This document shows, piece after piece, positions 13,001 through 22,582 of a stretch of 64,000 nt of DNA (its first letter is position 1; the number at the start of each line of letters is the position of its first letter). Made by a program: the position numbers and the translations under genes. The notes beneath the pieces are model-generated. The model was not told where the DNA came from. It made no database searches and worked only from the letters and a program-made list of their open reading frames with translations. Source of the stretch: Incurvaria masculella (Eukaryota > Arthropoda > Insecta > Lepidoptera > Incurvariidae); the NCBI GenBank assembly GCA_946894095.1, contig OX335641.1, positions 9,628,501-9,692,500 of the forward strand, in the 5' to 3' direction.

Positions 13001-13795
13001 AAGATTCCTAGTTCTGCATCAATATACACTTCTGAAGCTTTGGCAATTCAAATCGCACTCGAGTTCATCGAAGTTCAACAACACTATACGTGGATAATAA
13101 TAAGCGACTGCATGAGCGTTCATAGAGCCCTACAGAATACGAAACTAGATGCCAATACTCACTATGTCATACACCAAATACGGGATAAACACTTTTCCTT
13201 GATACAGCAAGGCTACGAAATATGTTTTTTCTGGATTCGCGGCCACATAAATTTGAAGCCACACGACTCAGCAGATTATCTAGCTAGAACGATAGCTGAC
13301 AGCAACCTGAATATTTGCCATATTAAGAATGTTGCCCTACCGCAATCGGAATTTGTAGCGAAAATAAAACAGGAAATTATCCACGAATGGACCGAACAAT
13401 GGAAAATGTCCAATACGGGTCGTTGGTACGCCGAAATAAACGATTTAGTTGGGAAAACACCTTGGTTCAATAAAACCTTACCAAAAAGAAGAAAATATTA
13501 TACAACAATTTGTCGTCTACGTTTCGGACATTGTCTTTTTCAATCCCATCTTTACAGATTAAACCTTATCGACACCGCCGTATGCCCACACTGCAACTTA
13601 GCTGATCAATCCCTGGACCACCTCTTCTTTCATTGCTGTGCTTTTGATGAGCAAAGAGAAAAACTATATAAATGCTTAGAAATTACATACAAAGAAAGAG
13701 AAAAAATCCCGCTCGACCTGAAAAAGATATTAAGTCAACCGACCAACTTTGAACCCATATTTCTATATATACATGAGACAATAGAAAGTATTTAA
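10058..13795 (+). CDS. Retrotransposon ORF2 (endonuclease, RT, RNase H)
   Basis: 1,245 residues, uninterrupted. The AP-type endonuclease is at residues 1-230 (VVQWNAQSL, ETWL, GDFNAHH). The position where the family usually reads S-D-H is S-Y-H here (residues 210-212). Reverse transcriptase lies at about 430-750 with the catalytic FADD at about 670. RNase H starts near 955 (YTDGSK, then SEALAI, IISDCMS and a His/Asp pair in the last block). A C-terminal Cys/His motif (CPHCNLADQSLDHLFFHC) is near 1175. The protein nicks target DNA and primes cDNA synthesis in place. Apart from the D-to-Y change no key residue appears lost. Confidence 0.93.
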   Translation: MSTLNVVQWNAQSLLCHRHILTQFLYENDIHIAIISETWLKPQQRCKFRGYQLERSDSGNSHNGVAILIHNSLSYTKIITTSDNSIQNIAIKLSYNNKFVTIVSLYSPPNCTPPFTKSKFDRLVKNISEPTIIAGDFNAHHTFWGCNNTDSRGRDILEIIDDNNLVLLNNGEVTTVGSSRWRPNALDLTMVSSSLALSCNWTVHDDPLGSYHLPTITKILLANNTYNNQETANNFPKHPNFRLVNWKIYSDLVSRELEHFNFDNLNPIESYDSFCNILNAAIEKSIPKRKHSSTPNSTFRHSKPKLSVPWWNEKCSSAVENSRKAYATFKLNCNDENYIEFKRLQALKKLILKRERSESWQRLCESFNRYTPVSKIWNTIKKFNNTYQSNSHNTNHDWINDFLQKYTPDYVENQLHSINSSVPNNNENEYLTKYFTLQELKSALNSRRDTACGLDMIPYKMLRHLNHNSLVIFLNTLNKLWCTSIIPWEWKIDCLIPILKPNKSKDDANSYRPVALTSCIGKIFEQLIKQRLEFFIERNNILPSNQFGFRRGRSARESFSHLHLDISKAFSLNHDTVCVFLDVVGAFNNIDHFTLASILNSLGIPAKLINWIYNFLNGREVYVKYSNSLFGPRFSYRGTSQGGILSPLLFIIYIHKLNSKLGFDVNNLQFADDLVIYCSIGDRATTLTCINKAMENLYKYFTELNLDISPEKSKVVIFSKNKYKLKAEVFYNNTLLPVVETVKFLGIIFNSNLSWNSYIDGIADKALRSYNILRSLAGTYWGADPKILIMLFKSLIRSHFEYGFLCFSHHWKLIEKLEKIQNKSLRLITGAMMSTPIVSMQVECNIPPLRIRFKYLKLKFLLKLLSISNHPLFTKIQHLLSIPSDPSHHPYILRDFSNILHYKNEYEIQANFNFPCYLGKYDSKFYGIPIQIDENLECKEDFLEQISSYRGYRRIYTDGSKTVRGVGCAIYDETTKRGYGIKIPSSASIYTSEALAIQIALEFIEVQQHYTWIIISDCMSVHRALQNTKLDANTHYVIHQIRDKHFSLIQQGYEICFFWIRGHINLKPHDSADYLARTIADSNLNICHIKNVALPQSEFVAKIKQEIIHEWTEQWKMSNTGRWYAEINDLVGKTPWFNKTLPKRRKYYTTICRLRFGHCLFQSHLYRLNLIDTAVCPHCNLADQSLDHLFFHCCAFDEQREKLYKCLEITYKEREKIPLDLKKILSQPTNFEPIFLYIHETIESI

Positions 13796-13918
13796 CTACA
13801 TGACACTCCAGAATTGACTACAATCCATAAGATACAATAAAGAGAAGGCTGTATAGCGAAAGCTTTTGCCTGTCCATTGGATAAAGAAACAAAAAAAAAA
13901 AAAAATTTGCCCCTTTCG

Positions 13919-14212
13919 TAGCGTTAATTAATGCCCCTCGCCTATTGTGTTGTAATTTCAGTTTCTGTCTGTAGCTATGTAAATCTGTGATTATATTCTT
14001 TGATCCGTGTGAAATAGTTCGGAAAAGTAAGGGCTTTCTGCGGTGGAGTGTACATATTAGCAACTGAGTCATAGAATATAGAATATGAACTGTACCACAC
14101 GAATAAACGAAGACAGACAATGAATAGTGGATGAATCCGTATGTTCGCTTTGTGTTACCTGAGCGCTTCAGCAATGTGAGGCAGACGGTGTTGGTGCGTA
14201 GGAGGCGGGACG
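13919..14212 (+). other. 5' region of the CUPID gene
   Basis: AT-rich flank, then GC-rich sequence just before the start codon. A possible splice acceptor (gcgcttcag) ends at 14171, and an in-frame TGA lies at 14177-14179. The CDS therefore begins at 14213 and the upstream sequence is UTR or intron. No clear TATA box. Confidence 0.4.
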
Positions 14213-15847
14213 ATGGGCACCGGAGCCAACATGACCTCCGCGGAGAAGCTCGCGGCGCTGGCGACACGGCGCGCGGAGCTGGAGGCGCTACTCGCCGCAA
14301 AGAACGAGGAGCTGTACGCTCTTTGCGTGCAGGAGGTTCAGCTAACGGGCGTGGTCCCGCCCGAGGCGCCACTCAGCCCGGAGGCGCCAGCTGCGCGCGA
14401 GCGTGAGCGACGTTCCAGCGTGCGCAGCGCGGCCGCCTCCGACGGCGACTCCGAGTCGGCTGGCGCTTCCGCAGGGGTGGGAGGTGCATCCGCGGTCGCG
14501 GTGGCCAACCGTCGCCGCGACCACAAGAACCTGGCACATAGACTCTCCACTCCCTCTATTTCGGGAGTGTCCACAAGAAGTGGGCATGCACGTTCTACAC
14601 GCCGTCTCGACACGACTAGGACGGACTGCTTCTCCCCACCACACGAGACATTCTCCATTCCCTCCTCGCAGACATATCCGAACTTAGCACCTCGCCGGGA
14701 GCCGCCCATATCTGCCACTACTCCAGTAGTCTATAGACACCATACACTAACTACCGACTACACGAATAAAATCCACTACAATACAGCTGTGCCAGAGGCA
14801 CAGAATGTATCGCGTTTACGCGAAACACACTTTAGCTCAAGTCACCCGGACATTGCAACCCACTATAATCATGCAGCGCTATCCCAACAACCAGCTTCAC
14901 AGAGTGACCCCAGAGCCACCCCGCTTTTATACCAATATGCTTCACAGCTTAAAGCACAGAACCAGCATTTGAGCGGGTTGAATCACCATCATGTGCAGTC
15001 AAAGAGGCGCAGTGAGATAGGTCGTCGAAACACATTGCAACGCACGCAGACATACCACCTGACATCCCACAGTGATTACACGGGCCACCTTGATGGCATG
15101 GCTGGTCCTCCGCAACACTCTGCCTCGCCTCAGCACAGATCGCATACGGATGTACAAACTGAGCGTGACTACTACCCACATGTATACGTGCCTATGGAGA
15201 TGTCCCCACCGGTCCCCAATACGTTGCATCCCCGCGAGAGAAACTTGCTCCGTAGCAACATGCACTTGCCATTGCAGCCTGAAGGAGAGCAGCGTTATCG
15301 CAATGCCATCAGTCCAGTCAGCCAGATGTCTGGCTATTCTCAAGGGAACATGGACAGTGCAAGTGTCTACAAGTATTCTGCGCATGGAGAAAAGGTTAAG
15401 GAAAAGCAATGGTATGAGACGTCGCTAGATTCACCAACGAGTTCCGTTCGTGCTGATCCACCATTGCCCAAGAAAAATGTTAATGTAAAGCGGACCCCGA
15501 GCTTAGGTGCATGTCAGACTTATGAACTAATGTCGCATCAGCCGCCGGCCCTGAGCCCGGGTCGGAGTTCTCAAGTGTCACTGACCTCCCCACATTCTGA
15601 AGTCTCTTTAGAATCTCCCAATAATTGCACAGTTGTGGAGCAAGGAAAGTGCATCCCCTACCGCGAAGTCACTAAGCCATTTGAAATGTCAGACTTCTAC
15701 AAATACTCGACAAAATTTCGACAAGCCAATCAGAAAGTCAATGCTAATACGTTACCAGGTTCAAGTACACATTCTGGCTACAGGAAAAGTCCAATGGAGT
15801 TGCCGCATTATGCTTCTCAGGAACATTGGCATGGCCAGAATCATTGA
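14213..15847 (+). CDS. sstn: CUPID (DUF3338) cytohesin-adaptor-like protein
   Basis: 544 residues in one exon. Residues 9-60 match the CUPID/DUF3338 domain of FRMD4A, CCDC120, INAVA and Drosophila stepping stone: a heptad-rich helix (EKLAALATRRAELEALLAAK) followed by ELYALCVQEVQLTG and a Pro-rich VPPEAPLSPEAP. In that family the domain binds cytohesin Arf-GEFs and recruits them to membranes and junctions. The rest is predicted disordered and rich in Ser, His, Pro and Tyr. A distinctive C-terminal block (KPFEMSDFYKYSTKFRQ, about residues 490-506) looks conserved. The first ATG has good context (A at -3, G at +4) and an upstream in-frame stop. No FERM domain is visible here, so it is either a short stepping-stone-type protein or the last exon of a FERM-containing isoform. 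AATAAA at 15946. Confidence 0.75.
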   Translation: MGTGANMTSAEKLAALATRRAELEALLAAKNEELYALCVQEVQLTGVVPPEAPLSPEAPAARERERRSSVRSAAASDGDSESAGASAGVGGASAVAVANRRRDHKNLAHRLSTPSISGVSTRSGHARSTRRLDTTRTDCFSPPHETFSIPSSQTYPNLAPRREPPISATTPVVYRHHTLTTDYTNKIHYNTAVPEAQNVSRLRETHFSSSHPDIATHYNHAALSQQPASQSDPRATPLLYQYASQLKAQNQHLSGLNHHHVQSKRRSEIGRRNTLQRTQTYHLTSHSDYTGHLDGMAGPPQHSASPQHRSHTDVQTERDYYPHVYVPMEMSPPVPNTLHPRERNLLRSNMHLPLQPEGEQRYRNAISPVSQMSGYSQGNMDSASVYKYSAHGEKVKEKQWYETSLDSPTSSVRADPPLPKKNVNVKRTPSLGACQTYELMSHQPPALSPGRSSQVSLTSPHSEVSLESPNNCTVVEQGKCIPYREVTKPFEMSDFYKYSTKFRQANQKVNANTLPGSSTHSGYRKSPMELPHYASQEHWHGQNH

Positions 15848-15945
15848 TTTGATGTGTGTGTTGCTGCATTATAATGTGTTTTATTTCATGTGCTGACTTT
15901 ACATTACAGCGATCTTATTTTATTTGTTAGGAAATTGCTTGGATA

Positions 15946-15951
15946 AATAAA
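15946..15951 (+). terminator. Poly(A) signal of the CUPID gene
   Basis: AATAAA about 100 nt after the stop codon, followed by an A-rich stretch. Confidence 0.6.
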
Positions 15952-16995
15952 TGTAAAAACAATAATTTTCCTGCCGAATAGGTAATTCTTATTCAGATAT
16001 GGTTGTTGTGTGACCTGTGCCTAAATTGGGTAGACCGGGGGTTTTATGTGTTCGATCAAGCCGTTCCCCCCAAATTTATATATATTTTTTAAGCATAACA
16101 CTTCATTTTAAACAATTGCTTACATGTCAATGGTTCAGTTACAAATCACAGACACTTTAGTATGGCACCTGGCTTTGCATCTATATTTCCTTGATACAAT
16201 ATTTGATTTGTTTCTTTGATGTGATATAACTTTCATGACAATCTTAATTTTATCCCAGGCTCTTATTTAGGTATTCCCTAATCAGGTAGCCTAATCATTC
16301 TCTCCATGTTCACAGTCTTGTTCTTTTCATTATTTTTTTCTTTACCGTTTATTCTTTCTTACCGTAACTGTTGCTTACGTTCTTGAAAAACCTAGTTCTT
16401 ATTAAACTATGTGCCTATAACATTTTGAATGTAATACATAAGCAAAATTATTGGTAATGGTTTTTTGATCAGTACAAGTTTCTTGCACACAGAAAACCAA
16501 AAGTATGGCTTGAATTAATTATAATGTAAAAATATAAGTATAGTGCTTGCGATGAAAACATTTTCAGAATTTTAGGTTTATTGGTTTTGTTGTAATTAGC
16601 AATTAGAAGTTTTGTACCGTTAGATGCTGTTAGGGCAGTGACAATCCTAAAGCATACATTCCTAAATATTGCAGCAAATATCGTTTTCTGCGAATTATTA
16701 AAATATTCTGCGTGCCTGTAGAACATCTGAATTGGTTTACGTACAGTTTTTTTATTGTTACAGGTAAACAATAAACATTTCATTTCATGGGTATTGATGC
16801 TAGACATAAATACGTGGCCGAGTGCATTTCAAAGTCAACTAATACACTTAAGATAAACTATTTTACTTGTGTGTTAACTGAACACTTAGGTTATTCCTGT
16901 TTTATTATTTATAAAATCCAGTTTACTTTAGAAGAAAATGGATACCCATGTGACATTATTCCGTCCATCTATCATAGCAGATTTTCTCATAAACT
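15952..16995. other. AT-rich intergenic DNA
   Basis: No gene, RNA or repeat boundary that I can support. Confidence 0.4.
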
Positions 16996-17263
16996 ATCAT
17001 GATCAAGGGCGTCGCCAGCTGATGGCGCAGGGGGGGGGGGGCAAGTTGACTTTACCTACTATAATTCATACTTTTCTTATTCTCATTGGTGAATTCGTTC
17101 GAGTTTCGACGTACGGGAATGATTGTTCAAGGCTTGAACTTCAAGCAAATCAACTCAAAGACTTAGGACTTTGGTTGCATTATATTTGGCAACTTTTTTA
17201 GAATCTCTAGGGGGGGGCAGCTGCCCCTCCCTGCCCCCCCTTGGCGACGCCCTTGATCATGAT
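16996..17263. mobile_element. MITE with perfect 22-bp TIRs and G/C runs
   Basis: The inverted repeats at 16996-17017 and 17242-17263 are exact complements (core atcaagggcgtcgcca). Inside each lies a homopolymer tract: a G run near 17030 and C and G runs near 17207-17240. About 268 bp, non-coding. Confidence 0.7.
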
Positions 17264-17299
17264 TGATTATCTTAAATGTAAAAGGTTTTTGAGAAATTA

Positions 17300-18240
17300 A
17301 CATTTATGGATTTATTTATGGTGCAAAACTATCTGCTTGTTACTTGCAGTCGGGCTTGGTTTCCACACCTTTGTAGTGTATTTTTGCCAGGCATCCTGGA
17401 GCGACCTTGGTGATTCGAGGATTTCCGCCCGTTGGGTCGATACTCCGGTGCAGTGAAACACAATGTGAGCAGCCGTTTCTTTGTCCACTGGGCAAGCCCT
17501 GCACGGGACTGTTGGTAACACCTAGAACATACAGGTGCATACAGCGTCAGTAAGCATTCCTACCAGAACACGTAGGTTACCTTTCAGACGTAGGTTAAGA
17601 GACGGGAATGCCTCCCCCGCCTGTCTGCATTCACTGGCGCTGTTCCATAGGTCTTGATGTTGCATGAGAGTTTTTTGACGTAGCCACGTGCGGAGCTGAC
17701 TGAAGGGAATCGGTAGGATAGGGGCTGGGCCTACCAGTAAAGTGTCTGATCCTCTTATGGCCAGCTGGTCGGTCGCGTCGTTGCCGTGTGATCCGCTGTG
17801 TCCCTTGATGCATTGGATAGTTACCCTGTTGTTTTGTGAAATACTCTTCAGAGCAAGATGGCCTTTATGGATAAGTCCTTAGGAAATTGTGTTACCAGCT
17901 TTAAGTACTGCTGCGCTGTCAGAGATGAGACGGATACCGAAGCCGGTGAAACCTGGGGGTGCTACTGCGTTGGCCGCCTGGATGAGTCCTACACACTTTG
18001 CCTGAAAGATAGAACTGTGTACCCCTAAGGCTGTTGTTACTTTAATTTGAGATCAAGGAAAAATGTCCCCGCCCCCGTGTCCCTTCTTTGGTTTTCGAGC
18101 CGTCTGTATAAATGCGAACCTCTTGTATAGGGGAATAATCATATGGCTCTAACACTGTCTGCTCGAGTCGAACTTGTATTTTACTGGCTTATTTAGGTTT
18201 AGCTTTCTACGCAAGAGTTTTACAGGTACTTCTGCGGAAT
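17300..18240 (-). pseudogene. Dead retrotransposon 3' end (RNase H to tail)
   Basis: On the minus strand an RNase H start (RIYTDGSKTK, near 18,120-18,080) is followed downstream by an RNase H end block (KGHSGSHGNDATDQLA, near 17,815) and a Cys/His tail (CRACPVDKETAAHIVFHC, near 17,480). Frameshifts and stops separate the blocks. The order fits the 3' half of ORF2 of a non-LTR element different from the one at 8.7-13.9 kb. Confidence 0.7.
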
Positions 18241-18450
18241 GTCACACATATCCTAACAAATTAATTCAAGTGCCAATATGTATTGTGCTTAGATATATCT
18301 CAGATAGTGATCCAATATCAGCTTTCCATTTTTAACTTTCAACACATTTACCAATAGGTACATAGTAGGTATGCATAATACATATTTATTTTAAGGATAG
18401 TATCTTGGATAATGTAGTTTATGTTGCAGCTTATTTATGCAAGCAGAGCC

Positions 18451-18784
18451 GGTAGTCTCAGTTGTTACCTAAATTGGCGTTACGGCAAACCAATCAACTG
18501 GCGATTTCAAATGTATGGAGAAATTGAAGAGCGCGCGCAGCGGGCGTTAAGCGAACTAACATTTGCGAGTCTGAGCTTGATTTGACAGCTTACTCAACGT
18601 TGCCGTAAATACTTTACGTCCACTCCGCGTTTTCATACAAATCGGAAGTCCGCGTTTGACTTTGACAGCTTGAAGAAGTAAAACCACAGAATATCTAGTA
18701 AAAACTTGTATGGAGTTTGGAGAAAATGCCAGTCGATCGGTTTGCCGTAAACGCCAATTTAGGTGAGAACTCAGACTGACCACT
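18451..18784. repeat. MITE family 2, copy b
   Basis: About 330 bp with inverted ends (taaattggcgtta at left; taaacgccaatttaggtgag and aactcagactgaccact at right). Same element as 6352-6678. Confidence 0.7.
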
Positions 18785-20347
18785 CTGGCCATTTGATGTT
18801 TGTTATTCACAAGCCTCACATTATTGCACTGTATTCATACTTTTCAAAAGGTCACAAAATATCTTAAATGTGTGTATATATGATTGCGAATTGTTTAAGG
18901 TAATCAGTGATTAAATTGACTTTGCGGGTGCCTTAGTTATAATAGGAGATACCTAGATATATCTAGTAGGCATAAATAGCTCCTTACATATTTGCAAGAA
19001 TGAGCCATTTGTGCTTACCAATTAATTTTATGTAATGGGTTTATTTTTAAACAACTTTAGATGTTTCTCATTTATGCATAATATATTCCTCGGATTAAAA
19101 AAAAATGGGCTAGTCGGAAAAAAGTCCCAGTTTTGTTAGCATTAAATTAGGTAAATAATTGGTTGATTAGCATTTGATGAGATTTAACCTGTTTAAGGTT
19201 ATTGCCACCTGTTAGGTATATTAAAATGCCAAAATCTTAATTTAGGTTAGATTTTAAAACCATCACGTTCAACTTTCTGAAGTATGTGCCAAATGTTTTG
19301 TGTCAATTACCGTTAAAACTGTGAATGTTAATAAAAAAAAATTTAATTCACAAAGTTAAATGAAAACTAATCTATTATTATGGGAAAATTAATGAAATAC
19401 TTTTACTAGAAAGACACATCATTACTTAACATACATCAAGGTACTTGCTGGAAAAAACATAGATTGACACAAAATATTTATGACAACTTGCATATCTACT
19501 TTAATATATTACGACATTTTTCAAATATCGATGGCTGGCGAGCGATTAAGATTTTTTTGTTAATATTAACTGGGGATAGGGTTAATCAATGGCATTTTTT
19601 ATAAGGAACTCTGTTGCTTCGTTTGATGCATGACTTTTGGGACATTTGTATATTCTAATTAATTTATGTCCTTTTATATTTTTTTGTAAAGCGAGTTTTT
19701 TGATAAATAATGAGTGCCGGGGGAGGAACAAAAAGTAAGCATATGCGTGCCAAATAAATTTGCCAATGTCATGAACTGATATTTTTCTGTGAAAATGCTG
19801 TGGAATCAATGTGCCTTTATCACCACTGAAGTATTCAACCTTTCACAATACTGGCTTTTGAATTGTAAATTTTGGTTTACTTATAAACTACGAGTATCGT
19901 GATGTTGTTTCTAAATAAAGATTCCGCCAAATAATGTATGCATGGTTGTTAATTATGCAACACAACATACTTTATGAAGATTTTTAGCCACGAAAATTAT
20001 CGTTAATTGTGAATTACACACAGGTAGTGGCAAGTATGAGTACTATTATTATTATATTTATTTTTTTCAAACTACCTACGAAATAACTTTTATAGCAGCT
20101 GTAATTATTTTTAAAGAAATTATTGTATACGCTTGTACCTTTTACTTCCAATGCCAAGTCTTATTGCTGTAAATATCGATGCGATATTGTTAGATTCACA
20201 CCATGCCTTATTAACTTAGTAATTTGGGAATGTTGCATTTCCAGGGGGTAACACCAGTCACTGCCTTAACTTTGGGAAGTGATTCTTAAGGTCAATAAAA
20301 ACTATAATTAACAAAAACTTGGATGCCAAATGTAAAAGAACACTTAC
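18785..20347. other. AT-rich non-coding DNA
   Basis: Mostly A/T-rich intergenic sequence. A 75-codon minus-strand frame at 19582-19809 cannot be joined in phase to the candidate exon at 20348-20538 while staying open in that same frame, so I do not annotate it. Confidence 0.4.
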
Positions 20348-20538
20348 GCGTTAGTGAGCAACGCTTCTGGAGGGCGGGTGCTGGCGGAAAGAAAGGTTGG
20401 GACAATAGCGGCAAGACACTTCGAATATTTCGATGAAGAAGTTACTGCATTGGCTGTTGTTACTATAGTATTAGTTGAAATAAATCCGACCTTTACAAGC
20501 AATTCAATTGCCACCGTGAATTTTAACATGATGTCCAT
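20348..20538 (-). CDS. Possible first exon, hydrophobic N-terminus (weak)
   Basis: An ATG at 20538 opens a 63-codon frame with a leader-like start (MDIMLKFTVAIELLVKVGFI) and ends at a strong donor (GC then GTAAGTG) at 20347. A TATA-like stretch (tataaaaata) lies about 30 nt upstream. No convincing second exon was found, and the leader contains Glu and Lys, which is not ideal for a signal peptide. It could be chance. Confidence 0.2.
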
Positions 20539-20869
20539 TTTAAGATAGAGCTCTTATGACAATATTTTTATAAATTGTTAATCAAATTAGTCAATTAGTG
20601 CTTAAGGCACACTTTAGTTTATCATAGGAATTATTTGTATCTACATTATGGATAGTAAAATTATTGGTTGGTCTAAGAAAATGCATTTTAATTATTTCTT
20701 CATGCGTTAGTAAGTACTTTTTAATCTATATCTAATGCCCACGGCTTCGCAAGCGTTAAAAGTCTTAAGGAAAAGCGTCAGTTTTTCCCGATTTTCGCAT
20801 TGATTGGTTTTATTGCTAATTAATTAAGTTTTATGCAGTTAGATGACGATATAAACGATTGCAATACTG

Positions 20870-21370
20870 CACCAATACGATGAGCATGAAGTTAGCAAAG
20901 CACCCATTAACAATCGATACGAGAATAGGCGGAAAAATGGTTGCTAATTAGTTACGGTGATTTTGATTTATCAGCTTTTTTTATTATATATTTTTTAATT
21001 ATTGGCAATAAATCCACCTATTCGCGTAATTATTGGCAATGGGTGCTTTTCCAACTTCAAATGTTCAAAAGTAATTGCCAATCGAAACGCGAATAGGTGA
21101 ATAATTATTTTTTGGTACCAAAAAAATATATGATAAAAAGCGCACCAAATTGAAAATCACCGTAACTAATTAAATTAACAACAATATCCATCTATTCGCG
21201 TTTTGATCAGCAATGGCTGCTTTGCTAAATTCATAAGAAGTTAACAAAGCACCCAAAAAACATAATAAAAAGAGCAACACAATTTAAATCACTGTAACTA
21301 TTTAACAACAAATTATCCACCTCTTTGTGTTTTGATTGGCAATGGGTGCTTTCCTAAGTCCATGCTCATA
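20870..21370. repeat. Fold-back repeat cluster
   Basis: Four related segments in alternating orientation share 'caatgggtgcttt', 'cacctattcgcg', 'atcaccgtaactaatta' and their complements. This looks like two or more copies of one inverted-repeat element inserted into each other. No coding capacity. Confidence 0.5.
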
Positions 21371-21439
21371 CCATACCATAATTATATACCTAGCCTAGTA
21401 CACGCATTAGGTAGTAGTCTAGGAATTAGGTGCCATTCC

Positions 21440-21610
21440 AGGAGCTTCCCTTTATGCTACGGCTACATTAAACCGGATGGAAACTAGGACAGATTTTAAT
21501 TACTGCTCCGACCACATACATTATTCCGAACCATGGAACAGGTCGCATTCGTGATGAAATTTGCACTTGTCCAGCTCAGTAAGAGAAAGAAAGTCTCTCT
21601 CTCTCCCTAT
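21440..21610 (-). repeat. SINE copy 4 (body)
   Basis: Reverse-oriented body fragment: 'tacattaaaccggatggaaa', 'tgctccgaccac', 'tcgcattcgtgatgaaat', ending in a CT-rich tract. Confidence 0.55.
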
Positions 21611-21721
21611 GATTTTTTATGGATTTAAAATCTGCTATTTCATTGATTATTATCCAACGTCATCTATACAGAAGCATTGTAACCAAATAAAAATATGAAA
21701 ACGTTTTTGGTCGTGACATTC

Positions 21722-21796
21722 GTCGGAACAGGATTCGAACCTGCGACATTTGGATTACATGTCCACTGCTCTAACCGCTGAGCTATCCGGAGTATA
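21722..21796 (-). tRNA. tRNA-like pseudogene (Thr-UGU-like)
   Basis: On the minus strand box A (tagctcagcggttagagc) and box B (ggttcgaatcc) are intact, and the D and T stems pair. The acceptor stem pairs at only about five of seven positions and the residue before the anticodon is A rather than U. Probably a decayed tRNA or tRNA-derived SINE head. Confidence 0.35.
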
Positions 21797-21849
21797 ACGT
21801 CAGACAATGAATGTTTGATTATATTCGAATCGACACAATGCAAGGGGAA

Positions 21850-21915
21850 GCATGGTGGGATAGCTCAGTGGACTTGTAACCCAAAGTTCGCAGGTTCGAA
21901 TCCCGCTTCAGTAAA
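21850..21915 (+). tRNA. tRNA-like fragment, D-arm deleted
   Basis: Shares box B and the anticodon region (cttgtaa, anticodon TGT) with the neighbour at 21,722-21,796 but in the opposite orientation. About ten bases of the D arm are missing, so it is not functional. Confidence 0.35.
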
Positions 21916-22400
21916 TAGCAATAATTTGATTTGAGCAATAATTTCAATATGAGGGTTATGATGAAATCGAAGTTACTATTACCTGAATGGGCCCCCTGCT
22001 CGGAATACATCTTTAGTAATGTGACTAACCAGCACAACGCGCGAAACAGGTTTTTTTATTGTTTTGTTAAAGAAATTTAAAAAAGTTAACTAAACTTTCC
22101 TTCACTAAATGGGTAGTAATGTTATGCTCATTAAAATGGTATTACAATAAATATCAGTTACTGTCAACATGAGCAGCAAACTTGAATACATTTGAGACCT
22201 GCTTGAATTTTTTTTTTGCATGCATAAAATATAAATAACTATAATATTGTTTTAACTATATTGGTAGAACGTTAGCTGAAATTATACGGTTAGCCATAAG
22301 GTAAGGAACTAAACTCAAAATAAATCATAAGCATTGGCTTTTAAAACTCGTACATTATAATAAAAGCTATAATCAAAGAAAAACAGTGTAGGGTTACGTA

Positions 22401-22406
22401 TTTATT
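22401..22406 (-). terminator. Poly(A) signal of the peptide gene
   Basis: AATAAA on the minus strand, about 75 nt beyond the stop codon at 22482-22484. Confidence 0.55.
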
Positions 22407-22481
22407 AGGTACAAGGTTGTGAAGAAACAAAGTTAACAAGACACGTAATTCATTGTAAATTCAAAACAATATTTGAATATT

Positions 22482-22582
22482 TCATTGTTTATTGGCGTGC
22501 TGCTTGTGTAGTCTTTCGAACAGTTGTGCCAGTGAACGCTTGCCAGGTGTGAAACCTCCATTCAAGTAGTTGTCGTCTCCTC
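22482..22582 (-). CDS. Peptide gene exon 7 (last half-peptide and tail)
   Basis: Encodes GGDDNYLNGGFTPGKR, completing peptide 5 with Thr for Asn, then SLAQLFERLHKQHANKQ and TGA. The tail replaces the ring half found in exons 2-6, so exon 7 is the founder 3' end. Confidence 0.82.

Larger units (their letters stand above)
8705..13905 (+). mobile_element. Full-length I-like non-LTR retrotransposon
   Basis: The element is bounded by an identical 13-bp direct repeat (tttgcccctttcg at 8692-8704 and 13906-13918), the expected target-site duplication. It has a short 5' UTR (8705-8813), ORF1 with CCHC knuckles, ORF2 with endonuclease, reverse transcriptase, RNase H and a CCHC tail, an AATAAA at 13836 and a terminal A run just before the right repeat. 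An RNase H domain in ORF2 places it with the I/R1/LOA-type clades rather than Jockey. The intact frames and perfect duplication imply a recent insertion. It lies about 300 bp upstream of the CUPID-gene start codon, on the same strand. Confidence 0.93.

Noticed and set aside
14338..14718. Minus-strand frames opposite the CUPID gene
   Set aside because: GC-rich shadows without motifs.
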